Made by a program: the position numbers and the translations under genes. A DNA stretch of 64,000 nt from the NCBI RefSeq assembly GCF_032854445.1, contig NC_088300.1, positions 79,773,084 through 79,837,083 of the forward strand, read 5' to 3'. Position 1 is the first letter of the stretch; each line of letters begins with the position of its first letter. Shown piece after piece: positions 48,316 through 60,545 of this stretch. Source of the stretch: Liolophura sinensis. Taxonomy: Eukaryota > Mollusca > Polyplacophora > Chitonida > Chitonidae. Below the pieces are notes generated by a model. That model was given only the letters and a program-made list of their open reading frames with translations, was not told the origin of the DNA and did no database searches.

Positions 48316-50761
48316 ACAGTGTGATTGCCTGGAGGCCCACGGCAGTGTATGCTCAGTTAGAGACTGTGGTTGAATCTGTGTTGTGAACATGTTACTTCGG
48401 ACCTGTATAAGATATGTGATTGATACGTATGCATTTCTAGGTACACCCAACACGTAGTCTATGTAAGATACAGATAGCAGAGTGTAAGCTTTCCATAAAA
48501 TACACACAGGATAGATACATGTAGACGGCTGTTTTTTCATGTTGAAAAATTCCATTGTAGGAATGTAATGATAGGCTAGTGTACTGAAATGTGTCACAGG
48601 TAGTCAGTGATATTAAATAACAGACCAGGATCTTATCTATAAATAAAGTCTCTGTTTGGACTGGTGGATACATACATATACTTGTGCAAACACCTAGACA
48701 GCTGTCTGTATGACCAGTGTTTCATTTGAACAGTCTAATACATAAGCTGCATTGACACACAGTTGAATGGCCTAGTGTCCGGCATATAAGAACAGTGTAT
48801 GCTGGCCGGAAACACCAGTCTTTGCAGAGTGGATTAAGGATGTACACTTTCTTCTTGTATGGGGAAGTTTTAGCATCAAGCTACCAGTTCTACATTCTAT
48901 TTTATGAGCATGGCTCATAAGTCTGGCGGCTGGTCCACTGGGAGTTTTTCCTATTAGGTTATTTGTCATTGTTTGGCTAAGAAAGGCGTGGAAATTTGCC
49001 ACTGAGTGGGTGAGAGCATGCCGGCTGAGAGACGACCCTGTAGAATTATAAAATATACACCGGGATTGTCTAGGTAAACTTTTGTAGGTATTCTGCACGC
49101 TCATGAATATTGATGAGGAGATATTCAAACAGTGTGAAGCAGTATTCCTACTACCTATTATTATTCTCACCTTGCATGATCTTGTTCACCAATTTGGTAA
49201 CTTTTTGTGTGATTTTAGTGAATATGTGGAAGACATAGCACGAGATGTGGCTGGTATATTGGTTTGTTGTATCAAGCTATACCTATGTTAAGTGTACGTA
49301 CGTGTACTGTAATTCTTCAGTGTTTTCACACGTTTGCAAGGTGTCCCTTCAAGCTTATTCTCCATAGACTGATAAAATTACACTTGTTTTGAAGCTCTGA
49401 AATTGGCCTATCTTACCAATGTAGTTTTGTCTCCAAAATCCCATGAGAAGTTGTTGTTACATGTGTGCAAAAAGGTCGAGGAATTTATAGGGTGCATGTA
49501 CATGTATTAACCCACTTGTAGCAGAAAGTGTCTACAAATACCTGTAGGACTGGATGTTTGAGTCTAATCTATCACAATCTAATCAAACTGTTACCATCAA
49601 GTTGGTAAAAATCAGTGATATAATTTAGGTACAGTACATGAACTGGAGGGAAAGTCAATTTACACATAATACCTGTAGATGCTATTGTGTTCCTGTGCTC
49701 CTCTGCCATATGGTTTCCTGTTACCAGTGCATGTCTGTCATCAGTGTGATGAATCCATTAGCTTCTGAATGTATAGTTATAGTGTGCATATAGATAGCAG
49801 GTAGGAGCTCTGGAGGACATGGCCTGACTGTGTACATACGATTGTACAGCTACATCCTATATTCCAGCAGCTTGTTCATGTTGTGTCTCATGATCTCTAG
49901 TATGTTATCAGTGCTGGTCTTGTTTGGTCATAATAAATTTCCACAGCTCCTTTATTTACTTTTGGGTTATTATTGCAGAATGATTTTGAGTATGTCATAA
50001 AACACCATCCAGAATAAACAAAAAACATCATTCTTACACCAAATCAGAAGATATCAGGAAGATTGGCGACTCTTTGACTCCTTGCTTCATGTTTTAATAA
50101 TTTAATAAATGCCAACATGTTATCCACCTCTATTATTTATATATAGGTGAATGTCAAGATCTCCCTCACTGATTAAAGTGTTATTTCACATACATTCACG
50201 CATTAGATATCACTACTTCAATTACATTTTCATATTACACACGCTAACCCAATGACATGGACATTTTGCTGTAAAATGTTTCAGTATGAGCTCAATGGCA
50301 CAACATTATAATACAGGTTTAGCCAACTTTTAAAAGCCTACAGCTAAAAATACTTGCTTGACTTGTTCAAATACACAAAATCTTGATATTGTCAAGAAAT
50401 AGAAAGCTCAGTGAGCTTGAATACATTGAGTATTGCTCTCATGATGGGAATGAGGTGGGAATGATAACCCTGGAGAGTGGAAGTTATCATTGTCACCTCT
50501 CACTCCAGCAATACTGATGCTATTCAACATTCTCTGTTTCATGTCCTTTATCTATTCTTCCTGCCCACCATTGTACATGTATATTAACAGTCAGAATTGT
50601 CAGATCCAGGTGACATTCCAACAGGCCTTCTGTGAAACAGGCTGATTTAAGTTTAATCTAGTCTCATGACATCAAGATCAGTTTATGCATGTACACATCT
50701 TAACTGACTCCACACCGCTCTGTTGTCTGTTTGATATTTGCAGTAAGCATGTACAGTAAGT
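48316..50761 (+). other. CTNND2: Catenin intron 2, distal unique part, with a SINE remnant
   Basis: No exon was seen. At about 49945-50025 the sequence TGATTTTGAGTATGTCATAA followed by AACACCATCCAGAATAAAC looks like a strongly decayed plus-strand tail of the same SINE family. The call is weak because only about 50 bp are comparable. Confidence 0.4.
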
Positions 50762-52295
50762 GTACTTGTTTATATTGTGTGGATGTATTTGTTATCTGTG
50801 CACAATTTGGTGTGTATAGTGTGGATGTATTTGTTATCTGTACACATTGTGGTGTGTATAGTGTGGATGTATTTGTCATCTGTGCACAATGTAGTGTGGA
50901 TGTATTTGTTATCTGTGCACAATGTGGTGTGTATAGTTTGGATGTATTTGTTATCTGTGCACAATGTGGTGTGTATAGTGTGGATGTATTTGTTATCTGT
51001 GCACAATGTGGTGTGTATAGTTTGGATGTATTTGTCATCTGTGCACCTTGTGGTGTGTATAGTTTGGATGTATTTGTCATTTGTGCACATTGTGGTGTGT
51101 TTAGTGTGGATGTATTTGTCATCTGTGCACAATGTGGTGTGTATAGTTTGGATGTATTTGTCATCTGTGCACATTTTGTGTGTATAGTGTGGATGTATTT
51201 ATCTGTACACATTGTGGTGTGTATAGTGTGGATGTATTTGTCATCTGTGCACAATGTGGTGTGTATAGTTTATATGTATTTGTCATCTGTGCACATTGTG
51301 GTGTGTATAGTGTGGATGTATTTGTCATCTGTGCACAATGTGGTGTGTATAGCGTGGATGTATTTGTTATCTGTGCACTTTGTGGTGTGTATAGTTTGGA
51401 TGTATTTGTCATCTGTGCACATTGTGGTGTGTATAGTGTGGATGTATTTGTTATCTGTGCACAATGTGGTGTGTATAGTTTGGATGTATTTGTCATCTCT
51501 GCACATTGTGGTGTATATTGTGAATGTATTTGTTATCTGTGCACATTGTGGTGTGTATAGTGTGGATGTATTTATCTGCACATTGTGGTGTGTATAGTGT
51601 GGATGTATTTGTCATCTGTGCACAATGTGGTGTGTATAGTTTGGATGTATTTGTCATATCTGCACATTGTGGTGTGTATATTGTGGATGTATTTATCTGT
51701 ACACATTGTGGTGTGTATAGCGTGGATGTATTTGTTATCTGTGCACCTTGCGGTGTGTATAGTGTGGATGTATTTATCTGTACACATTGTGGTGTGTATA
51801 GTGTGGATGTATTTATCTGCACATTGTGGTGTGTATAGTGTGGATGTATTTGTCATCTGTGCACAATGTGGTGTGTATGGTTTGGATGTATTTGTCATCT
51901 GTGCACATTGTGGTGTGTATAGTGTGGATGTATTTATCTGTACACATTGTGGTGTGTATAGTGTGGATGTATTTGTTATCTGTGCACATTGTGGTGTGTA
52001 TAGTGTGGATGTATTTATCTGTGCACATTGTGGTGTGTATAGTGTGGATGTATTTGTCATCTGTGCACAATGTAGTGTGGATGTATTTGTTATCTGTGCA
52101 CAATGTGGTGTGTATAGTTTGGATGTATTTGTTATCTGTGCACAATGTGGTGTGTATAGTTTGGATGTATTTGTCATCTGTGCACATTGTGGTGTGTATA
52201 GTGTGGATGTATTTGTCATCTGTGCACAATGTGGTGTGTATGTTGTGGATGTATTTGTTATCTGTGCACATTGTGGCGTTTTTATAGTATGGATA
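50762..52295. repeat. 42-bp GT-rich minisatellite, about 37 copies
   Basis: GTGGATGTATTTGTTATCTG TACACATTGTGGTGTGTATA GT recurs every 42 bp (50821 to 50863). A shortened unit lacks the GTGTATAGTGTGG stretch, and others lack GTCATCTG. One distinctive short unit (AATGTAGTGTGGATG) occurs at 50888 and again at 52079, so larger blocks have been duplicated. The period is 14 codons, which opens frames of up to 288 codons on both strands. None resembles a known protein. The array ends about 100 bp before catenin coding exon 3, in intron 2. Confidence 0.95.
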
Positions 52296-52396
52296 TGTTC
52301 GACATCAGCTTCATTAATTCACATGACATGTATGAATGCACTTTCACGTCACAGTTTTAAACACTGCATGGCCTTGCCATTTTATTTTTGTTCCAG

Positions 52397-52563
52397 TGTA
52401 AACTTGGTAGTGATACTGCCAGTATGAATAGCATGTCTAGCAATGATGACGCCTATCACTGGCGAAGCCCTGCCCACAATGATCTATCCGACTCCCGATT
52501 GGACGATGACAGTGACCTTCACGCCCCTAAAATCGAGAGCTCACTCCTCCTCGATTCCTGTCT
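52397..52563 (+). CDS. CTNND2: Catenin coding exon 3 (residues 66-120 and part of 121)
   Basis: The exon starts CKLGSDTASMNSMSS directly after the coiled coil. It ends in an acidic, Ser-rich segment with DSRLDDDSDLHAPKIESS and LLLDSCL. Vertebrate CTNND2 has a very similar CKLGS...SMSSMSS stretch and an LVDSCIRSL-like motif at the same place, which is why I favour a CTNND2-like identity over CTNND1. The acceptor is TTGTTCCAG and the donor is TCT followed by GTGAGT. The length of 167 nt leaves phase 2. The many Ser residues are plausible phosphorylation sites, which is an inference. The GT-rich array lies about 100 bp upstream. Confidence 0.95.
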
Positions 52564-53984
52564 GTGAGTATTGAAAGACGAACCCAGTGTCAACCAACTT
52601 ACCCGACCTTACGCCCTGAGTTAACCCAATCCTCTTCATGTTCGTCTCACTAACTTTAGCATTTTATTAGGTCATTAGGGTCATTGACCCATGGATACCA
52701 GCATTAGGTTTGATATTGTTACCTGGGAATAAATGTCACAGGTAAGGTTTGGTATTGATCATAGGATACCTGTAACCCAAACTTATTCCAAAAGACACTT
52801 TGTCTGGAACTTTGGAGTGGTGGAGTTGTGTCCCTTGGTTACAACTTCATCTACCTATTATTACTTGCCTGCATTGCTTTAATTGAAAAAAAAAAGGAAT
52901 TCATTTTCAAGTATCCCCTAATCCATCAATATTTGATGCCACTTTTAATTCCTTCCTTGCCTTTGTTGTTTATATCTGTCACTGTCCCAGAGCTAAATAC
53001 AACCTTGATTTTGTAAACTTTGGCCTATGACCTCAGAGCAGCCTATTGGAGAGGTCACCAATGCCAGTGCTGTTAACCAATGGAGGACTGTATTAGATCA
53101 TTGTGATGGGATATACATGTATGTGTGCCACATAGTTTGAGTTATTATCAGTGCTGGTATGCAGAACATCCCATGAGCTGGGAGAAGTGTTGATAAACTC
53201 TGACATGAACCAGTTAGTAGCTGGGCTGTCTGCCTGTTTGGCCTAGAGAGCAGCCAACACTTCCTGTCTTTGTCTCTGTCATGCATGCCAACTTGTAATA
53301 ACTGTTCTCAGCTATTAATGGTGTGAATTTTAACACCCCTGTGCTTTTTTCTCACCTTATTTGTGGTCTTTGTCATAATTTCTCAAGACCATTTTTCATT
53401 GTTTTTTCACCATGAACGTTTAACTGTTTCCCCTCATTTTTTTAATTTTGGTTTGAAAACAAGGTAATTGCCTTGCTTCTCATCTTTTTCAGTCATGAAT
53501 TTTGCATGTAACAATGGTTGTTGTTGTCTTTTGTGTCCTGCATGTTTTCATGTGTGCTTATCATTGCTGCTTTTTGTTTTTTTCATTCATTGCCTTTTCC
53601 ATTATGTCTTTTTGTATGAATAAGAGGGTATCTTTTATGCACAAGTTTTTTTTCAAATTATTAACATGTTTTCTATTTATATTCAATGTATATTATGATT
53701 TTTTGACCTTGTGGATTGTAAACTACAGTTTACCCGTGTTTCTTTCAGCTGATAGATTTCCACATACTGATTACAAGGTTGATATTGTATATGTAGTACC
53801 AAGACATATATCTTCAGCCAGCTGTCATGTGCATTACTGTATAAATCTTCTGCTTAGATGCTTGACATACAAATAAGATTATGACAGTAAGCCAGCCCTT
53901 AATAAATTATAGTTTTGATCTTCTGCTGAAAGCTAAACATGCTAACTATACATGTCAAGTATATCTGGGTTATGCTAGGAGTCA
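52564..53984 (+). other. CTNND2: Catenin intron 3, proximal unique part
   Basis: AT-rich and T-rich intronic sequence. No exon was recognised. The 124-codon plus-strand frame at 53502-53876 is hydrophobic because of the T-rich composition and has no family resemblance. Confidence 0.6.
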
Positions 53985-54115
53985 CCCTGTCATTACATCC
54001 TGCAGTGCTCCTGTCATTACATCCTGCAGTGCTTCTGGCATTACATACTGCAGTGCTCCTGTCATTACATACTGCAGTTTTCCTGTCATTACATACTGCA
54101 GTGCTCCTGTCACAG
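53985..54115. repeat. 24-bp minisatellite, about 5 copies
   Basis: GTCATTACATCCTGCAGTGC plus TCCT repeats every 24 bp, with CATACTGCAGT and CTTCTGGCATT variants. It lies in catenin intron 3. Confidence 0.92.
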
Positions 54116-56004
54116 TTTATAGACCTACATGTATGCAGGTTCTGGTATCAGTCAGGTTGTGTTGTGATTTGCAGGAATGTAGGAATAGTAAACACCTTGT
54201 GGGAAAAGTCACTGGCTAGTGTTTGGCTTGTGTAACAGTGTCCAGGCAAACTGAGACAATTTGAGCTTGAACTGGGGGCTGATAGAGCTTCAGATGTTGT
54301 TGACAACTTCTGTTATACAAACAGATATCATTGCTGTTGTCCACTGGTGTCACAGCCAGAGGTGTAGCCTAGATTGTTTTGACAAGAGACCTATGTAATG
54401 TTATGACATGAAACAGTCTGACCTACATATAAACTCGTCACACTGAGACAGTTCCTTGGAAGTTAATAGAGCATACAGATTATTTTCTACCTGTAAGTTT
54501 ATTTCTGTTAAATATGCAACAGTGTGAAGACAGCCCTATCTTGAGGTTATTAACCTGCAATGATGAATGTGTGGCATCCAGAGTGTATTGTTTATGTCCA
54601 TTGTCAGAGAGAGACAAGGCGGAAATAGCCCACATGTACATGTAGATAGGACCCTGTGACAGACTGGGATGTTTTCACACTGTGCTCATCCAGGCACTTT
54701 ACTCTCCTGCAGGGATACATGTACACAAACAATGGAAAGTATAGGGGATAAACAACAATGGATGAAATGCTGAGAAGTATATGTGTGTCTGACAATATGT
54801 TTGTCTGAATAAGCGTATTGCAAACAAAAATGGTTGAGGAACTACAGTAGGTGTATACAGACCACAGTCTACTTATATTATGAAAGTTCAGAAGAGGCAG
54901 GTTTTATTTCATGTTGCCTTTAGTCACTATTGATTTAAGGTTCAGACAGTAGTGCCGTAGTGTCGAGTAAAGGTGCAGGGAAAATGGCAAGTGGCTTGAT
55001 GTCTGTGGTCTCCTGCTGTCCAGATCATATTGTTGGCCTTTTACCAGGTTCATGGAGGAGCATTTTAGTGTAATTCATCGAGAGATTATCCTGGCCTAAT
55101 TGCTATAAAAGAGGAGGTGTGTCAGACATTTTCTCCTTACCACCTTCTGTTTTTTCTCCACCTGTAAACCTGACCCCTGTTCTGTAAGAGAAATGTATTC
55201 TTAGATAGAGAAAATAAATACATTGTACTTTAAGTAAATACCAAGAGATGTAGGTGAGTGTAGAGCCAGAGATGTGTAGCATTTTGCTGACTTATTTAGA
55301 CAAGTATTTACTATTACAATTCCCCCTTCATACCCTAACTGGCACATAGTTCTGGACTGCTGACTTCATCAACTATGCCTGGAATGTTCATGAGGTTGAA
55401 GGCCTCCCTCAACCTTCCTTAAAGCTTTTTGTGAATACTGATAATCCCTAACCTCCAGTGTTCCATAGCCAGATCATGTGGTAACCACTGTTCATTGGGT
55501 CAAGTGTACACCAGCAAATCAGTAGGTGTAAGGTAGCCGCCTACTCAGCTAGGCCCAACACGTGCAGATTTAATTATACATAGCAAGGTGTTGAAGATGG
55601 TCAAAAACACCTCCAGATGGTGCAAGCTTTTTGAAGCTTGCCTCACCTGAGTTGTCAAAGACTGTGAGAAGCTCCAGAGCTTCTGATACTTCTTCATGTA
55701 CCAGCATACCAACATTTCTGTCTGTTTTCTGCCTTGGCATGTAAATTATCACACCTGTGATAATTGTGCGGTGTCCTGAAGGTCTGGCTTTTAGGGGCAT
55801 GCTTTAGGGACAAGCAGGGCGTTTTGGTGAAGAAATAGCTGATATGCTAACAAATCATTAGATCATTGCTCTTCTCATCATCAGTAACTTGATACTAACA
55901 AATCATTACATCAAATGTAGACAAAGTGCATCACTCGCCAGAGCATGTGAGACACAACCCCACCACTCCAGAGTTCCAGGCCTGTGGATGGAGTGTATAT
56001 GTAT
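54116..56004 (+). other. CTNND2: Catenin intron 3, unique part with one orphan unit of the 49-bp family
   Basis: No exon was recognised. At about 55848-55910 there is ACAAATCATTAGATCATTGC TCTTCTCATCATCAGTAACT, which is clearly a single diverged copy of the 49-bp repeat that forms an array from 58000 onward. Confidence 0.7.
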
Positions 56005-56440
56005 GTGCCTGCAGAGGTTACCTGAGGATATCTAGAATATGTGCCTGCAGAGGTTACCTGAGGATGTCTAGTACATGTGCCTGCAAAGGTTACCTGAGGA
56101 TGTCTAGTATATGTGCGTGCAGAGGTTACCTGAGGATGTCTAGTATATGTGCGTGCAGAGGTTACCTGAGGATGTCTAGTATATGTGCGTGCAGAGGTTA
56201 CTTGAGGATGTCTAGTATATGTGCTTGCAGAATTGACCGAAGGATGTCTAGTATACATGTATGTGCCTGCAGAGGTTACCCGAGGATATCTAGAATATGT
56301 GCCTGCAGGGGTTACCTGAGGATGTCTAGTACATGTGCCTGCAAAGGTTACCTGAGGATGTCTAGTATATGAGCTTGCAGAGGTTACCTGAGGACATGCA
56401 GTATTTGTGGCTGCAGAGGTTACCTGAGGACATACAGTTT
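56005..56440. repeat. 36-bp minisatellite, about 12 copies
   Basis: GCAGAGGTTACCTGAGGATG TCTAGTATATGTGCGT recurs every 36 bp (56101 to 56137). The period of 12 codons explains the 148-codon plus-strand frame at 55926-56372. The larger block TGCCTGCAGAGGTTACC with GGATATCTAGAATATG occurs at about 56005 and again at about 56266. Confidence 0.94.
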
Positions 56441-57693
56441 TGATTAGGCATAAATGTTCTATCCATGATATTTATAAGTTCAGTGAAACTGTTCCACCTG
56501 AGAGATATTTTGTTTGGCCTTCACATTATTAACTGTCCATTGATGTAACCCCAGAGTCCTGCTAAGCTAGACTAATGAAGCTAATTGGTTAATATCAGTA
56601 AGGTCAATGTAGGTTGATTCACTGTCAACCTATTCAGGTCATGCTTTGTACAGCGTAAATTAATGCATATAGATGTGCTCACTGAACTAATTATGGCCCA
56701 CATTTTCATGTGGGTACAGGCTAGTTCAGGAAATAGATCTGCTGATGAAATCATAACCAAACTTCACTTTGACTCGTAGAGTACATTCCAGAACAAAAGA
56801 TGTATGAGAAGATAGGCAGTATTATCCGGTCCTAAGCATCAGACTGCTGTTGTCACGATCAGTATTAAGGCTTGTCATATAAATGGCAAAGTGTTGAGCT
56901 AGAAAATCATGTCCATTTACTGATTTAGAAATTTAAGAAATCACATCACACACTTACAGTCAGGGGTTTGAACTATTAAATCCCAAAATAAATTGAATAA
57001 ACATGTGAATTTTCCCAGTCCCTACCTTTAAACATTACCTGTTACTTGATGTTATGTTCCCTCTTTCCAGTGTTCACATTCATTCTTTTCACAGTTGGAG
57101 TGAAAATGGTATTTCAGTACCAGTTGACTGATTATTGTTTAATCTGATCCCTGTATGCGTAGCCTGTCAATTTTTTTATCACTGGTTGATTACAGGTGTC
57201 ATTAAAGGTAAAGAAAACACTAGCATGGAGTATATGTCAGATAAAAGACCATTAAACACTTTTCACAAAAAAGGTTGGATTTTTTTTATTGTTTTTGGAA
57301 TTTTTTCAACTGAATAAAATACATTTGAACCTTTACATTCTGTGGTAGCATTTCCTGAACATATTGGGACCAGTGACTTTACATATGGTTTTTGCTACTC
57401 AGCACATATAGACTACTAGATTGTATGATTCTAAATGAATACACATATACACCTATATATCTATGGGTGCACTTGCCAAATGGACACTAAAGTGAAGTAC
57501 ATGTATCTTATAACGAGCTTTTATTACTCACTTTTCAAATCAGGAAGCACATACAGCTGATTATAATCTTGTATTTCTTTCAGGTTCTGTTTGCAACGTG
57601 TGATTTAAGTACTGTTCAATTGTAAATTTGCATTGTACATTTATGTGTGTCAGTAACAGAGATAAAGTTTAAGACTTTATTGTTTTCTTTTAG
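56441..57693 (+). other. CTNND2: Catenin intron 3, distal unique part
   Basis: Nothing was recognised. The sequence ends in the pyrimidine-rich acceptor TTGTTTTCTTTTAG of exon 4. Confidence 0.65.
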
Positions 57694-57729
57694 ACGAGAG
57701 TTAGAAGACAGGGGTACAATGAATTTTGA
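57694..57729 (+). CDS. CTNND2: Catenin coding exon 4 (residues 121-132), 36-nt exon
   Basis: This very short exon is framed by TTCTTTTAG and TGA followed by GTAAGT, both strong sites. Read in the phase left by exon 3 it encodes LRELEDRGTMNF. The first two bases of the next codon (GA) are completed by exon 5. The 36-nt length with phase 2 on both sides means it can be included or skipped without shifting the frame. Joining exon 3 directly to exon 5 creates no stop. Exons this short are often alternatively spliced in cytoskeletal and junction genes. The peptide itself has no recognised motif. The identification rests on splice sites and phase agreement. Confidence 0.8.
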   Translation, partial: TRVRRQGYNEF

Positions 57730-57998
57730 GTAAGTTGACGGTTGAGCTTTGTTGGTGGAGGTGTTCTAACAGTCTAACCTTTGTTACATGGTGTACATCT
57801 GTACCTGGATGTTATACGTATGCAGGGAGCTGTGTCATGTGGTGAGGGCATGATCTCTATTGGGTGATGGACCAGTACAGTATTTATACATAAAAAGTTT
57901 CAGCAAAGAGGTGTATTGGTTTCAGGGTACTGTGGTCTATAATATTAGTAGATCTATTTGCCTCACCCCCCAAGCAGTTGTTGAAATTAATAGAAATC
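57730..57998 (+). other. CTNND2: Catenin intron 4, proximal unique part
   Basis: A short unique stretch between exon 4 and the 49-bp array. Nothing was recognised. Confidence 0.7.
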
Positions 57999-60350
57999 TG
58001 ACCAGTATTGTAACAAATCATCAGATCATTGCTCTTTTCTTCACCAGTATTGTAATACTAAACAAATCATCAGATCATTGCTCCTCTCTTCACCAGTATT
58101 GTAATAGTAACAAATCATCAGATCATTGCTCTTCTCTTCACCAGTATTGTAATACTAAACAAATCATCAGATCATTGCTCCTGTCTTCACCAGTATTGTA
58201 ATACTAAACAGATCATCAGATCATTGCTCTTCTCTTCACCAGTAATGTAACACTAAACAAATCATCAGATCATTGCTCTTCTCTTCACCAGTAATGTAAC
58301 ACTAAACAAATCATCAGATCATTGGTCCTCTCTTCACCAGTATAGTGATACTAAACAAATCATCAGATCATTGCTCCTCTCTTCACCAGTATAGTAATAC
58401 TAAACAAATCATCAGATCATTGCTCCTCTCTTCACCAGTATTGTAATATTAAACAAATCATCAGATCATTGCTCCTCTCTTCACCAGTATAGTAATACTA
58501 AACAAATCATCAGATCATTGCTCTTCTCTTCACCAGTATTGTAATACTAAACAAATCATCAGATCATTGCTCTTCTCTTCATCAGTATTGTAATATTAAA
58601 CAAATCATCAGATCATTGCTCTTCTCTTCACCAGTATCGTAATACTTAACAAATCATCAGATCATTGCTCTTTTCTTCACCAGTATTGTAATACTAAACA
58701 AATCATCAGATCATTGCTCTTTTCTTCACCAGTATAGTAACACTAAACAAATCATCAGATCATTGCTCCTGTCTTCACCAGTATTGTAATACTAAACAAA
58801 TCATCAGATCATTGCTCCTCTCTTCACCAGTATTGTAACACTAAACAAATCATCAGATCATTGCTCTTTTCTTCACCAGTATAGTAACACTAAACAAATC
58901 ATCAGATCATTGCTCTTTTCTTCACCAGTATTGTAATATTAAACAAATCATCAGATCATTGCTCTTTTCTTCACCAGTATAGTAACACTAAACAAATCAT
59001 CAGATCATTGCTCTTTTCTTCACCAGTATTGTAATACTAAACAAATCATCAGATCATTGCTCTTTTCTTCACCAGTATTTTAATATTAAACAGATCATCA
59101 GATCATTGCTCTTTTCTTCACCAGTATTGTAATATTAAACAAATCATCAGATCATTGCTCTTTTCTTCACCAGTATAGTAACACTAAACAAATCATGAGA
59201 TCATTGCTCCTGTCTTCACCAGTATAGTAACACTAAACAAATCATCAGATCATTGCTCTTTTCTTCACCAGTATAGTAACACTAAACAAATCATCAGATC
59301 ATTGCTCCTGTCTTCACCAGTATTGTAATACTAAGCAAATCATCAGATCATTGTTCTTCTCTTCATCAGTATAGTAACACTAAACAAATCATCAGATCAT
59401 TGCTCTTTTCTTCACCAGTATTGTAATATTAAACAAATCATGAGATCATTGCTCCTGTCTTCACCAGCATTGTAATACTAAACAAATCATCAGATCATTG
59501 CTCTTCTCTTCACCAGTATAGTAATACTAAACAAATCATCAGATCATTGCTCTTTTCTTCACCAGTATTGTAATATTAAACAAATCATCAGATCATTGCT
59601 CCTGTCTTCACCAGTATTGTAACACTAAACAAATCAGCAGATCATTGCTCTTTTCTTCACCAGTATAGTAACACTAAACAAATCATCAGATCATTGCTCT
59701 TTTCTTCACCAGTATAGTAACACTAAACAAATCATCAGATCATTGCTCCTCTCTTCACCAGTATTGTAATACTAAACAAATCATCAGATCATTGCTCTTT
59801 TCTTCACCAGTATAGTAACACTAAACAAATCATCAGATCATTGCTCTTCTCTTCACCAATAACTGACACTAACAAATCATCAGATCATTGCTCCTCTCTT
59901 CACCAGTATTGTAATATTAAACAAATCATCAGATCATTGCTCCTGTCTTCACCAGCATTGTAATACTAAACAAATCATCAGATCATTGCTCTTCTCTTCA
60001 CCAGTATAGTAATACTAAACAAATCATCAGATCATTGCTCTTTTCTTCACCAGTATTGTAATATTAAACAAATCATCAGATCATTGCTCCTGTCTTCACC
60101 AGTATTGTAACACTAAACAAATCATCAGATCATTGCTCTTTTCTTCACCAGTATAGTAACACTAAACAAATCATGAGATCATTGCTCCTGTCTTCACCAG
60201 TATAGTAACACTGAACAAATCATCAGATCATTGCTCTTTTCTTCACCAGTATAGTAACACTAAACAAATCATCAGATCATTGCTCCTCTCTTCACCAGTA
60301 TTGTAATACTAAACAAATCATCAGATCATTGCTCTTCTCGTCATCGGTAA
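57999..60350. repeat. 49-bp minisatellite, about 48 copies, each like a 3' splice site
   Basis: AAATCATCAGATCATTGCTC TTTTCTTCACCAGTATTGTA ATACTAAAC repeats every 49 bp through most of catenin intron 4. In the sense direction each unit offers TACTAAAC (close to a branch-point consensus). About 20 bases later comes a pyrimidine tract (CTCTTTTCTTCAC) and then CAG. Variants alternate among CTCTTTTC, CTCCTCTC, CTCTTCTC and CTCCTGTC, and between TATTGTAATA and TATAGTAACA. A related orphan copy lies at about 55848-55910. Confidence 0.95.
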
Positions 60351-60545
60351 CATGATACTAACAAACCAAGTCATCGCTGTTCTCGTCATCAGTAAAATGA
60401 TACTAGCAAATCAGATCATGTCTCCTCTCGTCATTAGTAACATGATACTAACAAACCAAGTCATCGCTGTTCTCGTCATCAGTAAAATGATACTAGCAAA
60501 TCAGATCATGTCTCCTCTCGTCATCAGTAACATGATACTAACAAG
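60351..60545. repeat. 90-bp variant repeat at the end of the 49-bp array
   Basis: ATGATACTAACAAACCAAGT with CATCGCTGTTCTCGTCATCAG, then AAATCAGATCATGTCTCCTC, recurs at 60351 and 60441 (offset 90 bp), with a partial third copy. It is a diverged dimer of the 49-bp unit, with CTCGTCATCAGTAACATG in place of CTTCACCAGTATTG. Confidence 0.9.

Noticed and set aside
50731-52427. Plus-strand frames of 288 and 280 codons as genes
   Set aside because: They translate the 42-bp GT-rich repeat in several frames at once. The second runs into catenin exon 3 in the wrong frame and stops.
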